From: Arachidicoccus sp. BS20
GTDB taxonomy: Bacteria > Bacteroidota > Bacteroidia > Chitinophagales > Chitinophagaceae
Direction of reading: 5' to 3'
DNA length: 64,000 nucleotides
NCBI RefSeq assembly: GCF_001659705.1
Contig: NZ_CP015971.1
Span: 2,917,029-2,981,028 of the forward strand
How positions within the stretch are numbered: position 1 is the first letter of the stretch; each line of letters starts with the position of its first letter. Below the pieces are notes generated by a model. It was not told where the DNA came from and did not search any database. It worked only from the letters and a program-made list of their open reading frames with translations. The position numbers and the translations under genes are program-made. Below are positions 8,985-18,155 of this stretch, piece after piece.

Positions 8985-10406
8985 ATGAAGAAAAACAGGC
9001 TTTTAAGGTATTTGCTGATACTAAGTTTTATTTGTACAAATTTTTTGGCGGATAGGTATGCCAATGCTCAGTCATACAAAGATGCGGCATCATTATACTC
9101 CCTCCAGCAAAAATTCGTCGATTTAAAATTCGGGATGTTCATTCATTTTAATATTCCTACTTACGCCAATCAGGACTGGCCCGACCCGGATTTATCGCCG
9201 GCTGTTTTTAATCCTACAAAGCTGGATTGCGACCAATGGGCGAAAGCGGCAAAATCTGCACACATGACTTATGGATGCCTTACTACAAAGCATCATAGCG
9301 GCTTTTGTATTTGGGACACAAAGACAACGGACTACAATGTAATGCACAGTCCGTTGAAGAAAGATGTGGTACGAGAGTTTGTAAATGCTTTCCGCAAAAA
9401 CGGGTTAAAGGTAATGTTATACTTTTCTATTCTTGATACACATCATCGTTTGCGCCCAAACCATATTACACCCGCTGATGTTAAATATATCGAAGCGCAG
9501 CTCACAGAGTTACTTACCAATTATGGTCCGATAGAAGCATTGATTATTGATGGCTGGGACGCTCCCTGGTCAAGAATTTCTTATGACCAGATTCCTTTTG
9601 AAGAAATTTATGAGCACATAAAATCGCTGCAGCCTAATTGTTTAGTGATGGACTTAAATTCTGCAAAATATCCGGCAGGTGCATTATTCTATTCCGATAT
9701 AAAATCGTATGAGCAAAATGCGGGGCAACATATTTCCAAGGAAACAAATAAGCTTCCCGCGTTGTCATGTTATCCCTTGCAGCAAAATTGGTTTTGGAAA
9801 ACATCGTTTCCCACGACGCCTGTAAAAGATCCGCAAAAGCTGGTAAATGATGATATAATTCCGTTCAACAACGCTTACTGTAATTTTATTCTAAACGTTG
9901 CGCCCAACAGAGATGGTTTGATTGATGATAATGCTTTGGCTGCATTAAAAAAGATTGGCGAATTGTGGAAAGACGATGGCAATTATCCGACGCTTCCAAA
10001 ACAAGTGTTGCCGATTATTTCGCATAATCTTGCAAAGAACAAATTTGCAGAAAGCAGCTGGAGCGACGATATGAATATTATGGATTTCGGTAATGATGAT
10101 GATTTCGGCACATCGTGGATTTCCAATTATGAAGTGAAACATCCCTGGTACGAAGTTGATTTGGGAAAAATGCAGCCGTTCAATATGCTTGTCGTTACCG
10201 AGGGCGGAAAGCCTGTTATCAATAAATACCGCATTGAATATTTTGCAAATAACCAATGGAAGCCTTTATTGACGGGCGATGATACAAAACGTGTGAAAAT
10301 TCATCGGTTTGAAACGGTTAAAGGCAGTAAAGTAAGAATATTAATAGACGATTTTTCCAATACACCTTCTATTGCGGAGTTTGGTGTTTATGACGAGAAA
10401 AGATAA
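8985..10406 (+). CDS. Exported alpha-L-fucosidase, family GH29, with C-terminal discoidin-like domain
   Basis: 473 residues with a signal peptide (about 1-28, ending YANAQ). The TIM-barrel shows the GH29 landmarks KFGMFIHF (48-55), CLTTKHHSGFCIWD (98-111) and LIIDGW, whose Asp189 is the expected nucleophile. Residues about 355-473 resemble an F5/8 type C carbohydrate-binding module (HPWYEVDLGK, YRIEYFANNQWK). GH29 enzymes remove terminal alpha-L-fucose with retention of configuration; the linkage (1,2; 1,3/1,4; core 1,6) cannot be read here. The gene stands between the two susCD operons and is preceded by a terminator, so it has its own promoter. It fits de-fucosylation of N-glycan-like or plant glycans before mannosidase action. 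Confidence 0.92.
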   Translation: MKKNRLLRYLLILSFICTNFLADRYANAQSYKDAASLYSLQQKFVDLKFGMFIHFNIPTYANQDWPDPDLSPAVFNPTKLDCDQWAKAAKSAHMTYGCLTTKHHSGFCIWDTKTTDYNVMHSPLKKDVVREFVNAFRKNGLKVMLYFSILDTHHRLRPNHITPADVKYIEAQLTELLTNYGPIEALIIDGWDAPWSRISYDQIPFEEIYEHIKSLQPNCLVMDLNSAKYPAGALFYSDIKSYEQNAGQHISKETNKLPALSCYPLQQNWFWKTSFPTTPVKDPQKLVNDDIIPFNNAYCNFILNVAPNRDGLIDDNALAALKKIGELWKDDGNYPTLPKQVLPIISHNLAKNKFAESSWSDDMNIMDFGNDDDFGTSWISNYEVKHPWYEVDLGKMQPFNMLVVTEGGKPVINKYRIEYFANNQWKPLLTGDDTKRVKIHRFETVKGSKVRILIDDFSNTPSIAEFGVYDEKR

Positions 10407-10531
10407 TTTGAAACTTTATTTGTGAAATAGAAATTGTTTCAGATAATCTTCTCGCAAGTAGTCTTTTTATGACTGTTTGCAGTTGCTCGAAAAAAGAGCG
10501 CTGCTTAGATGCTATCCATACTGTCTGTGAA

Positions 10532-10586
10532 TGATTATGCTCAAGCCAATATGCCTTTAAAAGGAGTGATGGTATGAGCATAATCA
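10532..10586 (+). repeat. 12-bp perfect inverted repeat downstream of the fucosidase
   Basis: TGATTATGCTCA at 10532-10543 and its reverse complement at 10575-10586 enclose 31 nt. No T-run follows directly. It could be a weak terminator for the GH29 gene, an operator, or a remnant of a mobile repeat. Confidence 0.5.
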
Positions 10587-10732
10587 ATTATTGAATCTTA
10601 TACAACTCTTTGATTGTTGTTTATGTTAAACTCCTGAAGAAGCAAACGGATCTCTTAGCATAAAAAGGAAGTCCCAACTGTTTATTTCTGAAATATTATG
10701 ATTTGCTTATATATACTCGTGTTAAAACATCT

Positions 10733-10818
10733 ATTAACAGTCTGTTTAATATTTGTTGACAATTGCATTTATGATTGTTAAATACCTTTGAATTGTCAAA
10801 CGGTTGTTGGTAACTTTG
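10733..10818 (+). promoter_or_regulatory. Predicted promoter(s) and upstream box of the second susC operon
   Basis: ATTAACA (10733-10739), GTTTA (10744-10748), TTGACA (10756-10761) and TACCTTTG (10783-10790) repeat the layout of the first susC promoter without a gap. A second perfect -7 box, TAACTTTG (10811-10818), has TTTG (10787-10790) exactly 20 nt upstream, an ideal Bacteroidota -33/-7 pair. Two overlapping promoters are therefore possible. Either implies an untranslated leader of about 380-410 nt. Confidence 0.6.
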
Positions 10819-11205
10819 CATTACCGCAATGCTGTGCGTCAATTACATCTATTGAGATGCTACATCTCTGTAATCGGAATATACCGGCGCAATTAAATAA
10901 TTTCATCACAGTTGATTTTTAGTATTGATTGGTGGTAAATTAAAATAAGGCAATGAACCTATGTATATATTGTTTCAAAGGAAGCATTCGCTTTCGTTTT
11001 AGCAGCAAGAACTTTCAATAAATATCATTCAAAGCAAAAGCGCTGTCTGATTTAGTTGGAAATTTTCTTTACACCTTAAAGCCCGCATTTTTATTATTGA
11101 ATTTTGTACGATTTGCTTTTATAATAGCTGCATTATAAAAACAAATGGTCGTATGTATCCTTGTGAATTTAGTTTATTATTTACTACCTATAAATTGAAA
11201 AACAG

Positions 11206-14190
11206 ATGTCAAAGATTACGATTCGCATAATCAGTAAAATTCCCTGTCTTCTCTTTTTCCTTGCATTTTTTGCTTCACATAAATTACAGGCACAGGGCAA
11301 TGCTAAGGAGATTACTATTACAGGAACTGTTAAAGACAGTCAAACGTTGGATTCCCTTCCAGGCGTTTCCATTCTGGTAGCCGGGATGAGAAAAGGAACA
11401 GTAACGAATGCCGCCGGAAAATTTGAGCTAACGGTTGCTGATACGGTAAAGAATCTTGTCGTAAGCTTTATCGGATACGCTTCCAAACAGATAAGTATTT
11501 CAGGTGCATCGGGTCCAATAGACGTTTTATTGGAACCATTAAACAAGTCGCTTAGCGATGTCGTTGTGGTGGGCTATGGAACACAAAAAAAGGAAGATCT
11601 TACTTCTGCCGTTACTCAGGTAAATGCCAAAGATTTTAATGCAGGCGGGGCACGGAATGCCATGGATTTAATCCAGGGCAAGGTTGCAGGGCTAACAATT
11701 ACACGAACTTCCGGTTCCAATCCCAACTCAAGTCCGAGTACTCAGTTAAGGGGTGTGGCATCCATTAGCGGTTCAAACAGTCCGCTGGTGGTTATTGACG
11801 GAGTGCCGGGAGGAAACTTAGACCTGCTTCAGCAAAGCGATATAGAATCTATCACTGTACTCAAAGATGGTTCGGCGGCAGCCATTTATGGTACGCGTGC
11901 AAATGGGGGTGTAATTTTGGTTACTACTAAACATGGAGGAAACGGCGAACCTAAGTATGAGTATAACGGATGGGTAAGAAAAGAATATCTTTCCCGTTAT
12001 CCTAAAGTGCTTTCTGCAGCCCAATACAGAGAGAAAATAAATGAAGGGGTTATTTCGGCAGACAATGATAAAGGAAGCTCTACGGACTGGTTCGACGAAT
12101 TAATCAATCACAACAATGTCAGTCATTATCACAATATATCACTGACCGGAGGAAATGCAAACACAAATTACAGGGCAAGCTTGTACTATTCCAACTATGA
12201 AGGAATAGCCAAGGCGAACAGCAGGCAGCAATATGGCGGAACAGCCAATATATTCCATAAAGGATTCAATGACCGCCTCACTACGCAGGTTACAATCATG
12301 ATGAATCATAACAGGGCGAATTTGTTGGGAGGAGGCAATTGGGAAGATGCATTGTTTAAGGAAAATCCTACACAAAGTCCCTATGATTCCACAAACCCCG
12401 GCGGCTATTGGAACGATAACCAGGTGGAAAATGTAGTTTCAAGATTGCATCAGGAAACATCTTGGCGCGACCAGGAAACAAGTCTGGAACAATTCAAAAC
12501 AACATTAAAGATAATTAATGATTTAAGCATAACTGCTACCGGCTCTGCGCAAAGAAATCAGTATGTAGATAATCAATACAAATTGCTCGATTCCCGCGCT
12601 TCGCAAAATGACGGAGACAATCCTTCCGGAGGTTACGCTTATAAAGGTTCGGAACTGCAGAATGATTATTTGTTTGAATCATATTTGAGTTATAACTCTT
12701 CATTTTCTAAAGACCACGCCATCAGTGCCATTGCCGGCTACAGCTACCAGTATCATGAAGAAGAAGGCTTCAATGCTTCCAATAAAGGATTTTCTGCTGA
12801 TGAAACTGCCGAAGACGATTTAGGTGCGGGAAATGCATTAGGACAAGGGCATGCAGGAGAGTATAGCGAAAAATTTGCCAACACTTTAATTTCTTTTTAT
12901 GGCAGAGTCAACTATTCATATCTGGATAAATACCTGGTAGAAGCTATTTTACGCCATGAAGGTTCAACTATGTTCGGTGCAAATAACAAATGGGCAAATT
13001 TTCCGGCAATCTCGGCAGGCTGGATTTTAAGCAAAGAACCATTTATGCAAAGTGTAAAATGGGTAAATAATTTAAAGATAAGAGCCGGCTATGGTATTAC
13101 GGGAAACCAAAGTTTCGGTAATGGCACATATCCGTTTGTAACCTTAGGTACCGGAGGTTATTATTTGTATCCGGACGGAACATGGCATCAAACCTATGGT
13201 CCTTCTTTAAATCCTAATCCGGATTTGAAATGGGAAAGAAAGAAGGAGCTAAATATCGGAACGGACTTTGGCTTATTCAACAACCGCCTGACCGGTTCTA
13301 TTGATTGGTTCCAGCGGAGAACAGATGGTCTGGTTATTCAGGCAACCGTAGAGCAGCCGGCGAATGTTGCACAGCAAACGTTGCTGAACGTGGGAGAATT
13401 AGGCTCCAACGGTATAGAATTGACACTGGGTGCCACTCCGGTGCAAACAAGTATATTTAGCTGGCATATTGATATGACGGGCTCACATGCAAGAACAAAA
13501 TTGCTGAAATATACAAACGGAAATTATTTAAATGGCGGTGGCATTGGCGGCTATGGCGATTTAGGTAATGCTTATAATTATATATATCCGGGCGATTATC
13601 TTGGAGAATTTTTTGGAAAAAGATTTGCAGGATATGACGAAAATGGGAAATGGCTGTTTTACGACAAAAATGGACAGAAAGTAAATGTAACTGAGGCGAG
13701 TGATGTTGCTAATCAAACTTATATAGGAAATGGTATTCCTAAATATTATGCTTCGCTGACAAATACATTTACCTATAAAAATTTCTCCCTAAGATTTTCT
13801 TTAAGAGGAAAATTCGGTTATAAAATCTTAAACACCGTAGATCTGGATTATGGAAATCAATACGCGTTGCCGGCCAATGTATTGCAATCGGCATTCACGA
13901 CTTACAAACAGCTTAATGATGCTTACGCATACTCCGACCTTTATTTACAAAATGGCAATTTTATAAAATTAGACGAGGTGACTTTTTCCTATAACATTCC
14001 TATTAAATCCAATAAGTATATACGAAATGTAAATGTATATGTAACCGGTTCGAATTTGGCATTGATAACGAGTTATAAGGGCAATGACCCCGACTTTGTA
14101 AATGATACCGGTCTATATCCCGGTATTGACGGTCAGGGTGTATATCCGAGCACGCGTTCTTTTCTGCTGGGTATCAATGTAGGGCTTTAA
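11206..14190 (+). CDS. SusC/RagA-type TonB-linked outer-membrane transporter (second)
   Basis: 994 residues. Signal peptide 1-30 (ends KLQAQ), carboxypeptidase-regulatory-like domain (about 36-112), TonB-box segment DVVVVGYG (118-125) with the typical GTQKKEDLTSAV after it, plug domain (to about 245) and a beta-barrel ending LLGINVGL. It is paired with the SusD encoded 84 bp downstream, and the three GH92 genes follow. The predicted role is TonB-driven uptake of mannose-containing oligosaccharides, inferred from the neighbours rather than from the transporter itself. It is clearly a different clade from the first SusC (little identity outside the plug motifs). Confidence 0.95.
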   Translation: MSKITIRIISKIPCLLFFLAFFASHKLQAQGNAKEITITGTVKDSQTLDSLPGVSILVAGMRKGTVTNAAGKFELTVADTVKNLVVSFIGYASKQISISGASGPIDVLLEPLNKSLSDVVVVGYGTQKKEDLTSAVTQVNAKDFNAGGARNAMDLIQGKVAGLTITRTSGSNPNSSPSTQLRGVASISGSNSPLVVIDGVPGGNLDLLQQSDIESITVLKDGSAAAIYGTRANGGVILVTTKHGGNGEPKYEYNGWVRKEYLSRYPKVLSAAQYREKINEGVISADNDKGSSTDWFDELINHNNVSHYHNISLTGGNANTNYRASLYYSNYEGIAKANSRQQYGGTANIFHKGFNDRLTTQVTIMMNHNRANLLGGGNWEDALFKENPTQSPYDSTNPGGYWNDNQVENVVSRLHQETSWRDQETSLEQFKTTLKIINDLSITATGSAQRNQYVDNQYKLLDSRASQNDGDNPSGGYAYKGSELQNDYLFESYLSYNSSFSKDHAISAIAGYSYQYHEEEGFNASNKGFSADETAEDDLGAGNALGQGHAGEYSEKFANTLISFYGRVNYSYLDKYLVEAILRHEGSTMFGANNKWANFPAISAGWILSKEPFMQSVKWVNNLKIRAGYGITGNQSFGNGTYPFVTLGTGGYYLYPDGTWHQTYGPSLNPNPDLKWERKKELNIGTDFGLFNNRLTGSIDWFQRRTDGLVIQATVEQPANVAQQTLLNVGELGSNGIELTLGATPVQTSIFSWHIDMTGSHARTKLLKYTNGNYLNGGGIGGYGDLGNAYNYIYPGDYLGEFFGKRFAGYDENGKWLFYDKNGQKVNVTEASDVANQTYIGNGIPKYYASLTNTFTYKNFSLRFSLRGKFGYKILNTVDLDYGNQYALPANVLQSAFTTYKQLNDAYAYSDLYLQNGNFIKLDEVTFSYNIPIKSNKYIRNVNVYVTGSNLALITSYKGNDPDFVNDTGLYPGIDGQGVYPSTRSFLLGINVGL

Positions 14191-14226
14191 ATAAAAATAT
14201 AAACAAATGAGATCTGGTGTAATTAT

Positions 14227-14280
14227 ATAGCGGGGTTCCGTTCGATTATTAAAAAAACAATAAAAAATATACGAATGAAA
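14227..14280 (+). promoter_or_regulatory. Conserved susD leader (copy 2; copy 1 at about 4627-4676)
   Basis: The stretch GTTCCRTTCRATTRTTRAAA, a short A-run and then CAATAAAAAATATACRAATG occurs before both susD start codons (4627-4671 and 14230-14277). Upstream susC ends and downstream coding sequences differ, so the conservation is confined to the leader. In copy 2 the leader has no start codon, so it is conserved as RNA/DNA and not as peptide. Confidence 0.6.
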
Positions 14281-15933
14281 AAGTGTAAATATCTGATATT
14301 ATTTGTGGTGCCGGCATATTTAATTTATTCCTGTACCAAGCTGGACTCCTCAGCATATCACTCCATTCCGGCAGATGACTATTATAAAAATAAAGATGAA
14401 GTAATTTCAGCAGTGCTTCGCCCTTATACGCATACCAATGCCTGGGCAACAAGCGCCGGGCAAATAGGTTGGTGGCGTGTGAGCGAGTTAGCCGCAGACC
14501 AGTTGGCATGGCCGAGAAAAGGTATCGACGGAGATGATCAGGGCAGGTGGAGATTTCTGCACTACCATACCTGGACATCAGACGGCGACCTGATAAGTAC
14601 TCCCTGGACACTTTTGTGGACTGGCTTAGGGTATTGTAATTCCGCCATAGAAAACATTGGAACAAGGGATGCTGCCTCGATGGGTATTACCGAGGAGGAG
14701 AAAAAAAATTACGTGGCGGAAATGAAGCTGCTGCACGCATTCTATTACATACGGATTATGGATTTATGGGGAAATGTGCCTTGGGTTACAAGTATAGAAC
14801 AGGAGCATCCTACCACTATTCCGAGAGCCCGGATTTTTGATTCTATAGAAGCGGAAATTAAGGCAAATATCAACCTCGTCCCCAATCTGTCGGAACAGTT
14901 GCTCGGCAGAATGAGCAAGGCTGGTGCTTATGCTATGTTGGTAGAGCTGTATTTAAATGCAGAGCAATGGTCAGGTAAGGCAAGGTGGCAAGATTGTATT
15001 AACGCATGTGATTCTTTAATTGATAATAAAGCGGGCGGCGTTGTGGATAACAGACTTACTTTAGACTCGAACCTGACAGAAACCTACCTGCCGAATAATA
15101 AGGCGTCTCAGGAACAGATTTTTGCTATTGTATATAACCATCAATCTGCTAATTGGAACGCCGGTTTCCCTTCTGACTTTTATCATTTTAACCAGAAATT
15201 TATTTACGGCGGAACCGTAACCGGAAATAATGGTATCGTTCTTATTCCGGGCGTTTATTCTACATATGACGACCAGGATAAACGCAAGAAAGAATGGTTT
15301 TTCATTGGACCTATGTGGTATTATGACCCGATAACTAAAAAAGACAATGCAGATACTACGCAGCCGGTTATGGGCTATCGCGAGTATAGCGGTAAACAAT
15401 TAGTGTTTGTAGATGATATAAGAAGGTATTCCGAGTTAAAGCCGGGACAGGACTCATCTTCCCTTCCCTCAGATATGACAACGGGAGAGGAAAACAGTGG
15501 TGTAAGATTTAATAAATATAAACTGGGTGCTCAGGATGATCCTAATTATCAAAGCACAAGCTGGATGATATATCGATTAACATGGATATACTATGCAAAG
15601 GCGGAGGCATTGATGAGACTGAATGGCGGCAAAGCAACTCAGGAGGCCGTAGATTTGATAAATGCGTGCAGGAAAAGAGATTTTGATCCGAAGGTTTGGG
15701 CTGCCAAGCAATATACGGTTAATGACTTTACAATGGATTCTTTGCTGGCAGAAAGAGGCAGAGAGTTTATTTTCGAGGGTTACAGAAGAGAGGATATCAT
15801 CAGATTCGGTAAATTCCTGACCGGTACCTGGTGGGATCATAAGCCTACTAATGATAAAAATAAACTGTTATTTCCTGTACCTATTGCACAACTTGCACTA
15901 AACCCCAATCTAAAACAAAATCCAGGGTATTAA
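14275..15933 (+). CDS. SusD/RagB-type nutrient-binding lipoprotein (second)
   Basis: 552 residues. The signal peptide ends IYSC, so Cys20 is the predicted lipid anchor. The family pattern is intact: YYAKAEALMRLNG in the helical region, LLAERGREFIFEGYRRED near the C-terminus and the final NPNLKQNPGY. It is the surface-binding partner of the SusC upstream. The 45 bases before its ATG closely match those before the first susD, a shared translational leader that fixes this start. A hairpin follows the gene. Confidence 0.94.
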   Translation: MKKCKYLILFVVPAYLIYSCTKLDSSAYHSIPADDYYKNKDEVISAVLRPYTHTNAWATSAGQIGWWRVSELAADQLAWPRKGIDGDDQGRWRFLHYHTWTSDGDLISTPWTLLWTGLGYCNSAIENIGTRDAASMGITEEEKKNYVAEMKLLHAFYYIRIMDLWGNVPWVTSIEQEHPTTIPRARIFDSIEAEIKANINLVPNLSEQLLGRMSKAGAYAMLVELYLNAEQWSGKARWQDCINACDSLIDNKAGGVVDNRLTLDSNLTETYLPNNKASQEQIFAIVYNHQSANWNAGFPSDFYHFNQKFIYGGTVTGNNGIVLIPGVYSTYDDQDKRKKEWFFIGPMWYYDPITKKDNADTTQPVMGYREYSGKQLVFVDDIRRYSELKPGQDSSSLPSDMTTGEENSGVRFNKYKLGAQDDPNYQSTSWMIYRLTWIYYAKAEALMRLNGGKATQEAVDLINACRKRDFDPKVWAAKQYTVNDFTMDSLLAERGREFIFEGYRREDIIRFGKFLTGTWWDHKPTNDKNKLLFPVPIAQLALNPNLKQNPGY

Positions 15934-15942
15934 GATGTAAGA

Positions 15943-15975
15943 AGAAGAGGCTTCGCTATTTAGAGACCCTCTTCT
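15943..15975 (+). terminator. Hairpin after the second susD, probable weak terminator
   Basis: AGAAGAGG (15943-15950) pairs with CCTCTTCT (15968-15975), followed by GTTTGG. The T-run is short, so read-through into the GH92 gene at 16044 is plausible. Confidence 0.45.
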
Positions 15976-16043
15976 GTTTGGCTGCATAATTAATTTTATT
16001 GTAAAGACTTGATTACGACTAACTTTTAGAATAATTTTATCGC

Positions 16044-18113
16044 ATGAAAAAATTTATTCTTTTCCTTTTATGCTTCACGGAAATTCATTCATTCGCACAA
16101 ACAAATAACAAGGCTGTCGAAAATCCGGCAGCCCTTGTTAATGTGTTTTTAGGCACATCTGCCGACCACGGACAGTTATCGCCGGCGGCATCTGCGCCGT
16201 TGAGTATGTTAAGCATTGTGCCGCAGACGTATCCGCATATACATACCGGATATGAATATTATGCAAAGGAGTTTTTGGGCTTTGCACATACTTGTTTGGA
16301 AGGTGTAGGTTGCCAGGGCAGCGGCGGAAATATTTTAATCAAACCATTTCTTGGAGATGATTACACGAAGTGTAAATTAATAAAAGCAAGCCAAGCCGGA
16401 AGCCCCGGATATTATAGTGTTTCGTTTACCAATAGAATCTCTGCATCTTTTGTTGTAACGCCGAAGTATGGGGTTCATCATTATGTTTTTCCGAAAGGAA
16501 AGAAGGGTTTTTATATCGATTTAAGCCATACGTTATCTAACGGTTTTGTTGATGAACAGCATACTATATCAAACGATACATTAAGCGGTTGGGTAGAAGC
16601 GGGAACCACTTGCAGCGTGGGTAAATACAAAATTTATTACCGGCTCGTTTTGGATAAAAATGTGCAATGGGACAGCGTTGGCAAACATCAATTGATTGCG
16701 CATTTGCCTGATGAGGCAGCAACAGTTGATATAAGAATTGCTTTATCGTCCGTTAATAATGAATATGCAAGAGCCGCTATCGGTAATGATAATTTTGATG
16801 TGCTGAAAAACAAGAGCGAAGCGGCTTGGAACAATATGCTTGCTCATGTGAAGGTTACGGGCGACAGAAAAAGAGAAGCATTGTTTTACTCGTTGTTGTA
16901 TCGCGCTATTCAATCGCCATATAAAATTTCCGAGCCTGACGGGCATTACAGGGCTATCGACGGTTCGGAGCAAATTTCTTCCGATACCATGTACAACGGC
17001 TGGTCTATTTGGGACAATTATAAAACGCAATTGCCTTTACTTTCCGTGCTTTATCCGCAACAATACAAAGGCATTATCCGGTCTGTTGCGAATTTGTATA
17101 AATACGGCAAGAAAGACTATGCCACACAGCATGAACCGTCCAATACTGTTCGTACGGAACACGCGATGGTTGCATTGCTGGATGCATACAAAAAAGGTTA
17201 TTCTATCGACTTTGCGCCGATAAAAGATTCTTTAAAGAATGAAGTTGACAGGCTTGATTTTTCGCATCCCGACAAAGCCTTAGAATCGAGCTACGATTGT
17301 TGGGCATTTTCGCAAATAGCATACATCCTGCACGACACAACGTTGAGCAATCGGTACGGACGAAAAGCGTTGGAGTATAAAAATTATTGGAACAAAGATT
17401 TTAAAGATTTAACCAGGCACGATGTGGACAGAATGCAGGCACGCGGAATGTATCAGGGAACAATTTGGCAATATCGCTGGCTTGTGCCTTTTGATGTGAA
17501 AGGATTGATGGAGTTGGCAGGCGGAGAAAAAGATTTTATTAAACAATTGGATACTTTCTTCGGCAACGATTATTACAGCCATGCCAACGAGCCTGATATT
17601 CAAATGCCGGTTTTATACAACGCCACAGGCGAACCTTGGAAGTCGCAGTACATGATGCATAAGATTGCCGTTGATACCATGATTCAGTATTATTTCAACG
17701 ACAACAGCAGAGGCATTGATTCTTACATCGGACCGATTTATAAAAATGAACCGCAGGCATTCTTGCGTACGATGGACGATGATGCGGGAGCAATGTCGTC
17801 ATGGTTTGTATTTGCTGCATGCGGGTTTTTTCCTGCATGCGTGGGCGAACCGGTATATTACCTGAATGTTCCGTTGTTTAAAACCGTTACAATTAATTTA
17901 CCTGAAGAAAAAACTTTTACGATTAAAGTTGAAAATTTTTCTGACAAGAATTGTTATATCAAACGTGCTGTTTTGAATGGTAAAGTGTGGAACAAAAATT
18001 ATATCACGCAACAAGATATTATGAACGGCGGAACGCTTGTGATTGAAGCATCTGCCGAGCCTGCGGAAAATAATCACATGGAAAAATGGATAAGTTCATT
18101 TTCTTTGAATTAA
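16044..18113 (+). CDS. Exported GH92 alpha-mannosidase, divergent short member
   Basis: 689 residues with signal peptide 1-19 (ends SFAQ). GH92 enzymes are calcium-dependent inverting exo-alpha-mannosidases. N-terminal NVFLGTSADHGQLSP and the GFAHTCLEGVG segment match the family's N-terminal domain. HANEP carries the expected acid Glu516, and MDDDAGAMSSWFVFAACGFFP (577-597) is the C-terminal calcium/base motif, here altered from the usual DxGxMSAW form. It is shorter and more divergent than the two GH92 proteins next to it, so linkage preference probably differs. It is convergent with the next GH92 gene, from which a hairpin separates it. Confidence 0.9.
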   Translation: MKKFILFLLCFTEIHSFAQTNNKAVENPAALVNVFLGTSADHGQLSPAASAPLSMLSIVPQTYPHIHTGYEYYAKEFLGFAHTCLEGVGCQGSGGNILIKPFLGDDYTKCKLIKASQAGSPGYYSVSFTNRISASFVVTPKYGVHHYVFPKGKKGFYIDLSHTLSNGFVDEQHTISNDTLSGWVEAGTTCSVGKYKIYYRLVLDKNVQWDSVGKHQLIAHLPDEAATVDIRIALSSVNNEYARAAIGNDNFDVLKNKSEAAWNNMLAHVKVTGDRKREALFYSLLYRAIQSPYKISEPDGHYRAIDGSEQISSDTMYNGWSIWDNYKTQLPLLSVLYPQQYKGIIRSVANLYKYGKKDYATQHEPSNTVRTEHAMVALLDAYKKGYSIDFAPIKDSLKNEVDRLDFSHPDKALESSYDCWAFSQIAYILHDTTLSNRYGRKALEYKNYWNKDFKDLTRHDVDRMQARGMYQGTIWQYRWLVPFDVKGLMELAGGEKDFIKQLDTFFGNDYYSHANEPDIQMPVLYNATGEPWKSQYMMHKIAVDTMIQYYFNDNSRGIDSYIGPIYKNEPQAFLRTMDDDAGAMSSWFVFAACGFFPACVGEPVYYLNVPLFKTVTINLPEEKTFTIKVENFSDKNCYIKRAVLNGKVWNKNYITQQDIMNGGTLVIEASAEPAENNHMEKWISSFSLN

Positions 18114-18116
18114 TGC

Positions 18117-18150
18117 CACAGATGCACGAACAAATATCCGTGTATCTGTG
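18117..18150. terminator. Bidirectional terminator / extragenic palindrome between convergent GH92 genes
   Basis: CACAGATGCACG (18117-18128) pairs with CGTGTATCTGTG (18139-18150): 12 bp with one G-T pair and a 10-nt loop, sitting in the 42-bp gap between converging stop codons. The left arm with its flank (GCCACAGATGCACGAA) recurs with one change at 45145-45160, so this is also a member of a dispersed repeat family. Confidence 0.7.
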
Positions 18151-18155
18151 ACTAT

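Larger units (their letters stand above)
10407..11205 (+). other. Long intergenic region before the second susC
   Basis: About 800 bp without a convincing gene. It holds a 12-bp perfect inverted repeat TGATTATGCTCA/TGAGCATAATCA (10532-10543, 10575-10586) and the promoter block at 10733-10818. Beyond that lies a leader of roughly 390-410 nt before the susC start at 11206. A 72-codon minus-strand frame at 10369-10587 overlaps the fucosidase end and has no recognisable features. Confidence 0.7.

Noticed and set aside
10369-10587. Minus-strand 72-codon frame after the fucosidase
   Set aside because: It overlaps the fucosidase end and the inverted repeat and has no recognisable motif.
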